Assembly (NCBI GenBank): GCA_036443405.1
Contig: JAZFYD010000021.1
Span: 1-62,670, forward strand
Direction: 5' to 3'
From: JAZFYD01 sp036443405
GTDB taxonomy: Bacteria > Planctomycetota > PLA2
DNA length: 62,670 nt
The notes below the pieces were generated by a model. The model ran no database searches. It was given only the letters and a program-made list of their open reading frames with translations, and had not been told where the DNA came from. This document shows, in pieces, positions 50,291-59,100 of the stretch; the first letter of the stretch is position 1, and every line of letters begins with the position of its first letter. The translations under genes and the position numbers were made by a program.

Positions 50291-52381
50291 ATGGGGCCCA
50301 CAAAGACAAGAGGTATTCGAGGGACCGCGGTCCTGCTAGGGACCGTTCTGCTCTTCGCTCCCGCGTTGCGGGCTGGCGATGCGCAACCGGTACGCCGTCA
50401 CGTAATCGCCCTCTACGACGGTGCACGCAACCCGTATGTCGTCGACCCCGTCCACGACCTGCTCGAGACCCCCCTCAATCATCTCGGCCTGATCCCCCTG
50501 CGTCACGACATCCGCAAGGGCCCCCCGCCGGCCGAATGGCTCGAGAAAGCGCACGCGATCCTCTTCGCGTTTGTCGCCACCGACCAGGAATGCCCGTGGT
50601 TGTGGCCCTGGGTCGAAAAACACGCCGACCCATCAAAGCGGCGCGTCGTCCTGTTTGGCGGTTTCGGCCCCCTGATCGTCGATTCGAAAGAGAGTCCCGA
50701 CCCGGACCGTCTTGGCCGCTGGCTCTCCCGATTCGGCCTCGGATACGACCACTACTACGCGTCCGGCATCGGTGTCGTCGAAGTTGACCTCCTCGAAGAG
50801 GACTCGACGTCCTACGAAGCCACCCCCCTGGGCCATTCGATTCACCGCGGCCCCTGGATCGAGGACAAGTCGAACAAGGCCTGGATCAGTACGCGCGGAC
50901 AGCATGACGCTCAAAAGGAACGCCACCCGATAGTCGTCGGTCCCTGGGGCGGTCTCGTGCTCGATCCGTGGACTCTCGAACGCGGCAGGGTCCACGACGA
51001 CCGCCGCTGGTTCGTCGACCCGTTCCGCTTCCTGCGCGACGCCCTCGGCATGAAGGGCGTTCCCGCACCCCATCCCAGCGTCCTGAACGGACGCCGCATG
51101 TTCTTCGTGCAGGTGGACGGCGACGGCTTCGAGGACATCTCCACGATCCACACGAGACAGTACTCGGCGAAGGTGATGCACGAAGACGTGTTCCAGAAGT
51201 ACGCGTTGCCCTTCACCGTCAGCGTCATCATCCGCAGCCTCACGCTCGACTACGAAGCGCCCGAACCCACCGACCGGATGAAGCTCGCGCGGCGCATCTT
51301 GAATCAACCGAACATCGAAGTCGCGAGCCACGGCGTGCTGCACACGTTGCGCTGGCGGCGGCCGCTCAAAGTCGACTCCGCGCCGCGCACGATCATGTGG
51401 TACGCGAAACTTCAGAACTACGCGTACTCGCCGCTCGCGGAAGTGAGCGAGTCGATCCGCTTCATCAACGAGCGGCTCATGGAGAACGGCAAGCGTTGCG
51501 AAGTGATGCTGTGGACCGGCATGGCCGACCCGTTGGCCAACGTCGTGAGACAGAGTCGCGCGTCGGGATGCTGGAACCTCAACGGAGGGGTATTCCGCTG
51601 GGACCCGTTGCACGACTCGGTCGCGTTCGTCAGTCCTTGGGGCCGGATTCAGGAGGACACGGTTCAGGTCTACGCGGGCGGGGCCAACGAGAACGACTTC
51701 GAGGGTTTCTACGACACGATGCCCGGCGCGTTCAAAGCCATGGATCTGACGATCGAACGGACCGGCAAAGGACGCATCCTCAAACCCGCCGACGTCTACA
51801 TTCACTTCTACAGTGCGGACAACCGGCCGCGTCTCCGCTCCGTCCACTACCTCATCCAGCGCTGGGCGTTCCGGGAGCCGACCGCACCGGTCTTCGCCTC
51901 CACGTACGCGCGCGCGGTCCACAGCGCTCTGACCGGCGCGCACATCCTCCGCACCGACAACGGGTGGATCCTGCGCGACTTCGGGGACTGCAAGACCATT
52001 CGGATCGACGAAGAGCCCAGAAACGTCGACTTCCTGCGCAGCAAGGGCCTGCTCGGCGCGCGCCGCATCGGCGACTCGCTCTACATTCATCTCGCCCGCC
52101 CCGACGCGGTGCTCGTTCTCGCGGATTCGCCCCAGCTCCATCCCCACGTGATCGAGGCGAACCACACGCTCGAGGACGCGGGCGTGGAACACAAACGCGT
52201 GTTCTTCCGTTCCCGCGCGCACAGCCGCCGGGAAATTCTGCTCGGTGGTTTCCCCAAAGACACCGAAGTTCAACAAACGCTGGACGGCAAGAGCGCCACC
52301 GTCCGCACGGACGCGGACGGTCGACTGCGCATCGTTTTCGAAAAGCCCGGAGAGACCGTCGTGGAGGTATCGCTCCCGTGA
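50291..52381 (+). CDS. PelA-like polysaccharide deacetylase
   Basis: This 696-residue protein has a signal peptide (AVLLGTVLLFAPALRAGDA). Residues 35-240 form a Rossmann-like domain (VIALYDGARNPYVVD, VVLFGGFGPLIVD). Residues 265-560 are a NodB-like deacetylase with the metal triad in VQVDGDGF (Asp) near residue 273 and SHGVLH (His-x3-His) near residue 345, like PelA. A C-terminal beta region (residues 600-696) resembles the PelA jelly roll. It should remove acetyl groups from the exported GalNAc-rich polymer in the periplasm. It lacks the N-terminal glycosidase, which is encoded separately and divergently. It overlaps the PelB-like gene as GTGA. Confidence 0.8.
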   Translation: MGPTKTRGIRGTAVLLGTVLLFAPALRAGDAQPVRRHVIALYDGARNPYVVDPVHDLLETPLNHLGLIPLRHDIRKGPPPAEWLEKAHAILFAFVATDQECPWLWPWVEKHADPSKRRVVLFGGFGPLIVDSKESPDPDRLGRWLSRFGLGYDHYYASGIGVVEVDLLEEDSTSYEATPLGHSIHRGPWIEDKSNKAWISTRGQHDAQKERHPIVVGPWGGLVLDPWTLERGRVHDDRRWFVDPFRFLRDALGMKGVPAPHPSVLNGRRMFFVQVDGDGFEDISTIHTRQYSAKVMHEDVFQKYALPFTVSVIIRSLTLDYEAPEPTDRMKLARRILNQPNIEVASHGVLHTLRWRRPLKVDSAPRTIMWYAKLQNYAYSPLAEVSESIRFINERLMENGKRCEVMLWTGMADPLANVVRQSRASGCWNLNGGVFRWDPLHDSVAFVSPWGRIQEDTVQVYAGGANENDFEGFYDTMPGAFKAMDLTIERTGKGRILKPADVYIHFYSADNRPRLRSVHYLIQRWAFREPTAPVFASTYARAVHSALTGAHILRTDNGWILRDFGDCKTIRIDEEPRNVDFLRSKGLLGARRIGDSLYIHLARPDAVLVLADSPQLHPHVIEANHTLEDAGVEHKRVFFRSRAHSRREILLGGFPKDTEVQQTLDGKSATVRTDADGRLRIVFEKPGETVVEVSLP

Positions 52382-55300
52382 CGTTCGAGCCGTGGCGCAT
52401 CCTCTTCTTCGCCGCGACCGGGCTCCTCACCATCGTTCTGTTCTCGCTGCTCGGCACGAACCAGTTCCAGGAAAAACAGGTCGATCGTCACACGGGCAAA
52501 GCGCTGCCTCGCATGCGCACGGCCGATGAGGCCCTGGACAGTGCCCTTCGTGGCGCATCGGCACCCGTCATTCTCGATCGCGTGCAGCATGCGCGGAAAC
52601 GGTACGGAGCGAACGACGGCCTGCGGGAGGCCGAAGCGGTCCTTCGCGCCGAACTCGACGAAACCAACCGGCTCGTCCCGGGCGCGCACCCTCTGACCGA
52701 ACGCATCCGCGTCGATCGCGCGCAGGTCGAGCAGTATCAGAACTCGCTCGATCAGCACTTCGGCGAGCGCATGCTTCCCGAAGACCTGGTGACGATGCTG
52801 CGTGGTCTCGAATCGGACCGCGCGATCGGCGAAGCGACGCACTCGCTGTGGGTCGCGATCGAGGACCGCATCGGAAAACCCGCCGTCTCGACCGACTTCG
52901 CGGCGCACACCTGTCATCAACGGCTCGACGACAACGAGGAGGTGACCACCGAGGAGGTCCTCGCCATCGCCCATGCGTTCGCCGCGGAGGGCCGCGGACG
53001 TGCGCAACGCCGCTGGTTGCTGATCGCATTCGAGCGCGCGCCGCGCAAGGCCCTATCGCGGAACGCGCTCGTCACCGCCTATCTCGCGCAAAGCCGTACC
53101 AAGGAGGCGTTCGCGGTCCTGGGCAGCGCGCTCGCCGTCGGCGTCGATGACATCGCGATCTGGAAACGCCGCATGGAGATGTCGGGGTGGTTCTCCCGGC
53201 CGGACCTGCAAGCCGAGGCCATCGAAGGTGTCCTGCGTCACGAACCGACGCCGGAACTCCGCGAGCGCGCGATCGACATCTACCGCTACGTCGGACAATT
53301 GGAGCGCGCGTACGCGCATGCCGTCGTTCTCGCGAGAGGCACCGACGATCGGGCGCTGATGCAGCGGCCCGTCCGGATCGCCCTCGAAAACGGACGGGTC
53401 GACGATGCGCTTGGGCTCTTGGAGGACCTCGCGAAACGCGACGAGGAACCCACATACTGGAGCGAACAGATCGTGACGATCGCGCTTCAGGATCTGCGCA
53501 TCGAGCACGCGGTGTCTACGTTGGAGCAGATGGTCGAGGACTATCCCCGGCGCGGCTACGACAAACAGCTCGAGGTGGTCTACCGCCGCATCAACGACCG
53601 CGAGGGGCTGGTGGCGCTGCTCGAGAAACGCCTGGCCGGCGATTCCGCGAACCGGGAACTCGAACAGGAGGTCCTCTCGATCTACGTGTCCCTCGGTCGC
53701 AGGGATCGGGTACGGGCGATCCTGCGGCGCCAGGCCGAACGCATCACCGACCCCTACCAGTTCTTCGTCCGGCTGCCGGAGATGCGCAAGCTCGGGGTAA
53801 AGAACCTCGAATTCCGCGCCATGGACATGGTCGAGTCCGAGGACTTGAAACCCGAGGACGTCGAGTTCATCGCGGCGCAACTGTATTTCTACCTCGACGA
53901 ATCCGACTACCGCCAGGTCGCGTGGACCCTCGCGAGCCGTCACGTCGAGGCCAAGGGCGCACGCGCGCTTTTCATCACGATCATCGACAGCGAACCCACG
54001 CCGGAGGCGCGCGCGCTCATGGCGAGCCGTGCAGCCGCCGCGCATCCCGACGACGGTGCGCTCCTGCAAGTCTGGGCGGACCGGGCGGCGTGGGCCGGCC
54101 TGATCGAAGAGGAGGTCAAGGCGCGCGAAGCGATCGTGGCCGCCGGCGTTGCGGGCGCGGACAACCACCAGGCTCTCGGCGATCTGTACGAAGCCACCAA
54201 CCGTCACGAGGAAGCGGTGGCGCAGTGGCGGATCCTGGTCGAGCGCGACGGAATCATGTCGGACGCGACCCTGCGTCTCGTCGGCGCGCTCTTTCACCTG
54301 AAACGGGTCGACGAGGCGATGGCTTGGCTCGAGAAACGCGCCGCGGCTCCGGACTCTGACCTCGAGGATCGACTCTTTGTCGCGAACGAGCTGTTCGGCG
54401 CGGGCCACGTCGACCGCGCACTCGTGTTCTACGGCGCGGTGCTCGAGGAGGATCCGGCCCACCCGCAGGCGCTGTTGCGTGCGGGCCAGATCCGCTCCTG
54501 GTCGAGTGATCCGCACGGCGCCATCCCGCTGTTCCTGAAACGCCTCGAGGTGAGCGACGAGCAATCGTCGGTCGTTCACTACTACCTCGGCGAGGCGTAC
54601 TGGGGCACGCAGGACGCCGAGAAGGGCCGGCGGTACCACGGGCTGGCGGTCCCGGCGTTGCGGAAGCTCGATCCGCGCACGCCGGAACAGGAAGCCATGC
54701 TGGCCAAGGCGCTGATCCGCCTGGGCCGTTTGGAAGAAGCGCAACCGCTGTTCGAATCGCTCCTGGCATCGTCGCCGAACGCGGTGGACTTCATCCTCGA
54801 CTACGCCGACGCGATGGTCGTCGCCAGACGTCCGGACGAGGCGATGGTGCTCGTCGAACGCGCGCAGAGACTCGAACCGAACAACGCGCGAGCGCTCCGC
54901 TTGCAGGCCCAGGTCCACATGAGCGGACGGCAATACCGAGAAGCCGTGCCCGTCCTGAAACAAACGCTCGAGAAGTACGGGCCGGACGCGGGCGTCGAGT
55001 CCGACCTCGGTTACGCACTCGAACTCAGCGGGGACTGGCAGCAGGCGGTCGCGGCGTACGAACGCTCCCTGCAACTCCAGCCGAGCAACCGCGACATCTC
55101 TGCGTCGCGCCGACGGCTCAGCGACCTGGTCTCCGACATGGTCGGCGGGTTCGTTCGTTTTAGAAAAGCCGGCGAGGACCGCACGTTCAAGAGCGAGGTG
55201 CATGGCGGTTTCGCCCTCGCGGATGACCAAACCCACGTCTACGGCGGATTCGGATTCAACTCGCTGAGCGGCCGTGCGGCGGCCATCGACAACGGGGCCA

Positions 55301-56133
55301 CCGACGTCGAAACGAACTACGCGTCGATCCGGCTCGCCGTCAGCCACCGCGCCAACGGCCACTCGTGGTTCGGCGGTGGCATCCACGGCTACCCCGGCGC
55401 CGGCGGCACCACACCGATCGGCGCGTGGGCGAGCTTCGCAACCCAAGCCAGCGATCCCTTCAGAAGCCTGAAGGTTCAACTCCACTACAACGACCTGTTC
55501 AACGACCCCGCGGCCGCGGCGAGCCTCGAAGGCCGCAGCAGCGGAGGCGCCGTCACCGGCTACCGCGAGTTCGGCAAGCGCGCGTGGGTCTCGATGAACA
55601 TGAACCTGCGCGAACTGTCCATCGTCCCCCCGGGCGGTGCACGCGTTAGCGACGGCTACTTCGACGGCAACGTGAGCGTGGGTTTCCGCGCGCGCGAAGG
55701 AAGCGTCGCCGTCAGCGAGGGCTTGAACACCCACACGGCGCCGCCCGGTCCATCAAGCGCGGACCTTCGCGGCGAACCGCAGGCGAGCAAGACGCCGAGC
55801 GTCAACGTGTGGGTGCAGTACCAGGCGCTGCGCCTGCTCGACGATGAGGAACTCTCGGCGCTGCTTCCGATCGGCGAACGATTCGACTACGTGTCCGGAA
55901 GCGCGCGCATCGACCATCACGTCGGGCGCGGATTCGGTTGGATGGCCCTGGGAACCCTGGGCGCCGACATCCACGAACGGGATCCCTTCTGGGAACTCAC
56001 GGGCGCGTTCACTTGGCGCCCGCGCCACGCGCTCGAGGTGTTCGGCGCGTTTTCTTACGGCATCGCCCGCGGCCGCAGCGATGACGATTCGTCGTCCGTC
56101 GCAGTCCGGGTCGGGGTCACCTACCGGTGGTAA
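52378..56133 (+). CDS. PelB-like TPR / outer-membrane beta-barrel protein
   Basis: This 1251-residue protein has an N-terminal membrane helix (ILFFAATGLLTIVLFSLLG). A long superhelix of about 19 TPR-type repeats follows (residues ~95-915, for example YFYLDESDYRQVAWTLASRH and LGYALELSGDWQQAVAAYERSL in parts). The C-terminal ~330 residues are alternating beta strands ending in VGVTYRW, with a terminal aromatic as in outer-membrane barrels. This is the PelB layout: TPRs reach across the periplasm and the barrel exports the Pel polymer. The GTG start overlaps the deacetylase stop. Confidence 0.82.
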   Translation: MTFEPWRILFFAATGLLTIVLFSLLGTNQFQEKQVDRHTGKALPRMRTADEALDSALRGASAPVILDRVQHARKRYGANDGLREAEAVLRAELDETNRLVPGAHPLTERIRVDRAQVEQYQNSLDQHFGERMLPEDLVTMLRGLESDRAIGEATHSLWVAIEDRIGKPAVSTDFAAHTCHQRLDDNEEVTTEEVLAIAHAFAAEGRGRAQRRWLLIAFERAPRKALSRNALVTAYLAQSRTKEAFAVLGSALAVGVDDIAIWKRRMEMSGWFSRPDLQAEAIEGVLRHEPTPELRERAIDIYRYVGQLERAYAHAVVLARGTDDRALMQRPVRIALENGRVDDALGLLEDLAKRDEEPTYWSEQIVTIALQDLRIEHAVSTLEQMVEDYPRRGYDKQLEVVYRRINDREGLVALLEKRLAGDSANRELEQEVLSIYVSLGRRDRVRAILRRQAERITDPYQFFVRLPEMRKLGVKNLEFRAMDMVESEDLKPEDVEFIAAQLYFYLDESDYRQVAWTLASRHVEAKGARALFITIIDSEPTPEARALMASRAAAAHPDDGALLQVWADRAAWAGLIEEEVKAREAIVAAGVAGADNHQALGDLYEATNRHEEAVAQWRILVERDGIMSDATLRLVGALFHLKRVDEAMAWLEKRAAAPDSDLEDRLFVANELFGAGHVDRALVFYGAVLEEDPAHPQALLRAGQIRSWSSDPHGAIPLFLKRLEVSDEQSSVVHYYLGEAYWGTQDAEKGRRYHGLAVPALRKLDPRTPEQEAMLAKALIRLGRLEEAQPLFESLLASSPNAVDFILDYADAMVVARRPDEAMVLVERAQRLEPNNARALRLQAQVHMSGRQYREAVPVLKQTLEKYGPDAGVESDLGYALELSGDWQQAVAAYERSLQLQPSNRDISASRRRLSDLVSDMVGGFVRFRKAGEDRTFKSEVHGGFALADDQTHVYGGFGFNSLSGRAAAIDNGATDVETNYASIRLAVSHRANGHSWFGGGIHGYPGAGGTTPIGAWASFATQASDPFRSLKVQLHYNDLFNDPAAAASLEGRSSGGAVTGYREFGKRAWVSMNMNLRELSIVPPGGARVSDGYFDGNVSVGFRAREGSVAVSEGLNTHTAPPGPSSADLRGEPQASKTPSVNVWVQYQALRLLDDEELSALLPIGERFDYVSGSARIDHHVGRGFGWMALGTLGADIHERDPFWELTGAFTWRPRHALEVFGAFSYGIARGRSDDDSSSVAVRVGVTYRW

Positions 56134-56139
56134 GGGAGC

Positions 56140-59100
56140 ATGGGCAAACGCCGTAAGAAGCGCCGCTCCCAGAAGAAACCGGGAGGATTCTCGGCGAAGC
56201 CCAAGGGCAAGAAGCCCGAGGAGCAAGAGCCGGAGCCGGGCAACCTGGAAGAGGGCGGCGTGGGCGGTTCGTTCACGAGCCACGACCCCGACGGCGGCCA
56301 AAAGTTCTTCTCGTTCAGCGGACAGCTCGAACGCCAAAACGTCCCCGGGCCGTTTGAGGAATTGGATCCGACGACAACCGACGCGTTCGGCGCCACCGAC
56401 GGTTTCACCGTAACGCCTGGCGAGACTCGCGACCACGGCATCGACGTTCCGGACGAGTCCCCCGCCCCGGAGGAAACAGAAGAACCCGTCGCTCCGATTC
56501 GCGAAGCGCCCGGCCCGTTCGAGTCGGACGGCAACACCCACACATACACGCACACCGACACTTGGCGCGCCCCCGACGCGGCGCCCGGTGAGTTCGTGCA
56601 CCCGCACGACCCCCACACGGACCCCATCCAGGCTCGCGAGCAGATCCCGAGTGATGTCGATCCCGCGCTGCTCGAAACGCGCGACGCGACCCCCGGCGAG
56701 ATAAAGAGGCTCTGGGAAGCCCACGAAGAGACCGCGTTCGATCCGCTCCTGCGGGTCAGCCCCGACATTCCGACCGCCCCTGCCGAGCCTGCCGAAGATG
56801 TCGGCGAACCGGCGCAACCGGACGCAGCGCCGGCCGAGGAGACCGCATCGCAATCGTCGGCGATGACAGCCGACGAAGACACGCACACGGAAGCGATCGG
56901 CCCGGGCGGCCTTCTCGTTCAGGGTTCGACACCGGCCGCGCCGGCGAGCGACGTCGTCGACATGCGATCGGCGCCGCAACAGGAATCCGGAACCGAGTCG
57001 AAGGAAACGCCCGCGGAGGATTCGACCTCGGACGGCGAAGCGGCCGCGCCCGCCGACGTCGTTCACGAACCGGCGGAAGAGACCCAACTGGTCGCCGAGG
57101 CCACCGACGCGCTGATGGACCTCGGCGACGAGACCTTCACCGAGGGACTCTCCGAGCTGAAGGAGCTGCTGTTCGAATCGAGCCAACCCGGCCCCGCCGA
57201 AGAGGAGGAGGCGACGCCGCCGCCGGTCCGGGAGGCCGCCTTCGACGAACGAGCCTCCGACGACACCGCGACCGAGGCGTTCCTCTCCATCGACGGCGAT
57301 CACACGGACACGTCCGATTCGATCGCGCGGCAAACAGAGGCCGATGTCGGGGCCGCACCGAACCAACAGGACGCGGCGACAGAGACTGAAGACGCCGACG
57401 AACTCGAAGCACTCGAACCGCTCGACGCGCCCAAAGATCTCACGACATCCGATTCGTCGGCGCCCGCGCAACCCGAGGTGCTCGCCGAGGCCGACACACC
57501 GTTTTCCGATTGCGCGGACGAGACGTTTACCGAGGGCCTCTCTCGCACGGACATGTTCACGGTCGGTGGCGCGCCGCCGGCCGATGAAGCCGAGAGCGAG
57601 CAGGCGCGCGATTCGGCCGAGGCGCTCGGTTCTTCCCGCGCGGTCAGCTCGAAGCGCGGGCCGCTTTCTGAGGATCCCGCCGACAGGCTGCTGGATGGTT
57701 CGGTCGAAGAAGCGGTCGAGGAGGACGAGGCGGACGTTTCGCTTCCGCCGCGCCACAAGATCGCCGCGCGCTCCGAGACACCGAACACGCCGTCGGCGGC
57801 CGACGCCGAATCCCCTGACGAGGAACCCGCGCCCGAAGCGGAGTCGGATGAGCCCTTCACACAGATCGGCGAAGAGACGTTCACCGAAGGTCTCGACTCG
57901 CTGCGTGAGCTCACCGTCGGTGATTCCGCGACCGACACCCAGATCGTGGCGCCGGAGCATTCGGGGCCCGAGGAGTCGAGCGTTTCCGATGCGCCGACGG
58001 CCGACACCGCCGCAGATCCGGCCGACACCCCGCGCGAAACGGAGGAAGACGTCGTCCATCCCGGAGTGGGCGAAGCGGCGCAAAGCGAATCGGCCGGCGA
58101 CGAGACGTTCACGGCGGACGGCACGGAGATCGAGGTCGAGGCTGCGACGCCGGCCGCACCGACACCCGCGGAAGCTACTCCGACAGACGCCGAGGCCGCC
58201 GGAGCGACGAAGCGGGATGTCTCGCAGGCCGAAACGACCGAGCTGCCAATCGAGAGTGCCACGGGCGACACGACACAGCCCATACCCGGGGATGAACACT
58301 CACTGGCCGAGCGCGCCGCGGGCATGGACTCCGCCGAGTTGGGCGCCGCCGACACCGCAGCGCTCGGCCCTTCGCCCGACACGCCCGTCGAGGCGGATTC
58401 GATCGACCTCACCGACCTCGCGGCGACGGTGCCGGACGAGACCGTCGATCTCTCGCGCATCGGCGAGTCGGCGGAGACCGTGATCCTCCCCGGCGGAGAC
58501 CCGCAGCAACCGTTCGCCAAAAAAACCAAGACACCCGTCGATCCCGACGCGACGGATCCGGAGCCGGCGCTCGACGCCACGAAGTCGGAGTTCAAAGCGC
58601 CGCTCCCGCCGGACGGCCACGAGCACTCCGCGCAAAGCTCGGCCGAACACGGTCTGACCCGGACGGACATGCTGGCGTCGCACGAGGTGCCGCAACGCGA
58701 GAAGACGCTGGATCAGCCGGCCGGAGCCTCGCAGTCCCATGTCCTCAAGGACCCCGAGTTCCACGCGCTGCACGTCGCGGAACCCTCGGCCGAACCCGCG
58801 GACCACGAAGCGGGTCCGGTGCCGCGCCGCAAACGCTTCCGGGATCGCGCACAAAAGCGCGGCTGGTTCGGAGGCGCATTCGCGGGACTCGCGAGCCTCG
58901 TCAAGAAGCGCGAACGCAAGGCTACGTGGACAGATCCCGCGGATCTAGAGGAGCTGGCGCTGTTCGAGCCGGCGCCGACCACTTCGGGCGAGATCGATCC
59001 GGAACTCCAGACCGACAGCGACCTCCTCGGCGAGTTCCAGAGCCTAGAACGCCCGGCCGATGCCGCGGCGAAGGGAGCTTCGGCCGGGCCCGCCGCACCG

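Noticed and set aside
53053..55734. An 893-codon minus-strand frame opposite the PelB-like gene
   Set aside because: It lacks recognisable domains and has shadow-frame composition, while the plus strand encodes TPRs, a barrel and coupled start-stop overlaps.
55753..58670. Long minus-strand frames opposite the PelD acidic tail
   Set aside because: The acidic repetitive tail gives open antisense frames rich in Ser, Val and Arg. They lack starts with ribosome sites and would break the operon logic.
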